Part shown: in pieces, positions 5,623 through 6,359 of the stretch
Position numbering within the stretch: the first letter of the stretch is position 1
Layout: every line of letters begins with the position of its first letter
Assembly: GCA_964418385.1 (NCBI GenBank)
Contig: CAYQLH010000053.1
Location: 1-6,359, forward strand
Reading direction: 5' to 3'
Source of the DNA: RGIG2560 sp964418385
Lineage (GTDB): Bacteria; Patescibacteriota; Microgenomatia; UBA1400; PJMF01
DNA length: 6,359 bases
Position numbers and translations under genes: made by a program
The notes under the pieces: model-generated
Told to the model about the DNA's origin: nothing
What the model saw: only the letters and a program-made list of their open reading frames with translations
Databases searched by the model: none

Positions 5623-6359
5623 GAGTCACACCGCTTGGTTGGATCACCATTTCTGTCTGGTGCGGTCGCAAATGTGGCAAATGGTTTTCTGGTCGAAACG
5701 CCTGCTGCGCTTGCTCGTCTGGCGTGTAACGTGTGGCCCCATGACGCAGCAGCCACGCTGCCAACTCAAACGTTTCTGCCGTGGAGTGACCAGAAGCAAA
5801 ATGTTCGCTCTCGCGCTCGAGTGCCATCAGCAAGTTACTTGCTTGATCCGGATCAATTTCCAGTCCATTTTGGCGGCAATAATTTGCCCAGACAGTAGCG
5901 TAAGTATCATCTTTACCCAAAGTAATTTCCACACTTGCCGGAATGATCAGCGGTGTGGCGTAATCATGCCAGACAATATTCCGATTTGTGTCTGTCCAGT
6001 AGCTTTCTTCCACACTGCTCAAGCTTGTCAACTCGCTCGCCTCACGCACATCCACAAATATCCGCACATCGTAGTCCGGCGGCTGATAGCTCACTGGCAC
6101 ACTGGTAAAAGCCGTCGGTCCTGCATTTTCCTTTGGTTTGATAATCAAATTCAAAACATCGCGTTCTTGGTTCAGATCAGAAATCACTTTGTCAATCTGG
6201 CTTGCGGGCAACGGCAACTGCAAAACCATGTTTTTACCTGCTAAGATTGTTTTCACCTTGTTAATGCCCACCAAGTGGCTAAAATCCACCACTGGCGCCG
6301 CTGGTGAGACGATATTAACACTTTTCCCAAGTGAGCGCAGCCACAGATACATCGCCGTC
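5606..6359 (-). CDS. DHH-family phosphoesterase-like protein with degenerate motifs (5' end outside window)
   Basis: DHH phosphoesterases (RecJ/NrnA type) hydrolyse nanoRNA or cyclic dinucleotides with Mn ions held by Asp and His residues. The frame is open to the right edge, so the N terminus, including any DGDA motif, is not visible. The Met at 6352 is probably internal, because AMYLWLRSLGKSVNIVSPAAP matches the helix-strand that follows the DGDA motif in this family. Counting from that Met, DYDVRIFVDVREASEL (93-108) aligns with the second-motif strand and its Asp (D101). NGLEIDPDQASNLLMALERE...TAETFELAAWLLRHGA (162-206) aligns with the helices around the fourth motif. The DHH motif itself is replaced by WHDY (128-131) and the usual D-T-G-S-F by E-S-E-H-F (181-185). 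The chain ends about 40 residues after the DHH-like region, so the DHHA1 domain is absent. It is probably a non-catalytic paralogue. Assignment rests on motif reading only. It is upstream of lemA on the same strand. Confidence 0.6.
   Translation of the reverse strand, partial: TAMYLWLRSLGKSVNIVSPAAPVVDFSHLVGINKVKTILAGKNMVLQLPLPASQIDKVISDLNQERDVLNLIIKPKENAGPTAFTSVPVSYQPPDYDVRIFVDVREASELTSLSSVEESYWTDTNRNIVWHDYATPLIIPASVEITLGKDDTYATVWANYCRQNGLEIDPDQASNLLMALERESEHFASGHSTAETFELAAWLLRHGATRYTPDEQAQQAFRPENHLPHLRPHQTEMVIQPSGVTLDAKA

Overview
The window looks like a chromosomal piece of a small-genome bacterium, most likely a member of the Candidate Phyla Radiation / Patescibacteria (Microgenomates- or Saccharibacteria-like). 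This is inferred from gene content: SecG translationally coupled to an orphan membrane-anchored family-5 solute-binding protein, a LemA + DUF2207 pair, and a divergent DHH-like protein. No marker gene is present to settle the lineage. Base composition is moderate (roughly half GC by eye), with one very AT-rich spacer. TGA (secG, DHH-like gene, lemA), TAG (solute-binding protein) and TAA (acyltransferase, DUF2207) are all used as stops. The standard bacterial code therefore applies, which argues against Gracilibacteria/SR1 with UGA = Gly.

Layout. Positions 1-2964 read rightward. They hold the 3' end of secG (stop 140-142), an extracytoplasmic solute-binding protein whose ATG overlaps the secG stop (139-1707), and, after a 54-base gap, an acyltransferase-3 family membrane protein (1762-2964). 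The acyltransferase has its own strong extended -10 promoter, placed so that its mRNA should begin at the A of the ATG (leaderless). Positions 2965-3113 are an AT-rich spacer between converging genes, with an imperfect long inverted repeat, three 9-bp TGTTAAACA-type elements and a short hairpin. Positions 3114-6359 read leftward. They hold a 3' fragment of a DHH-phosphoesterase-like protein with degenerate catalytic motifs (5606-6359), then lemA (5014-5565) and a DUF2207 membrane protein (3114-4997). The last two form a two-gene operon driven by a well-formed promoter whose -35 box lies inside the DHH-like gene.

How the genes may work together. Every complete gene encodes a cell-envelope protein: peptide or solute capture next to a translocon subunit, probable O-acylation of a surface glycan, and the LemA/DUF2207 pair of unknown envelope function. 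The window contains no ABC permease or ATPase to partner the solute-binding protein. No transposase, tRNA, rRNA or CRISPR array was recognised. No gene-free stretch exceeds 150 bases.
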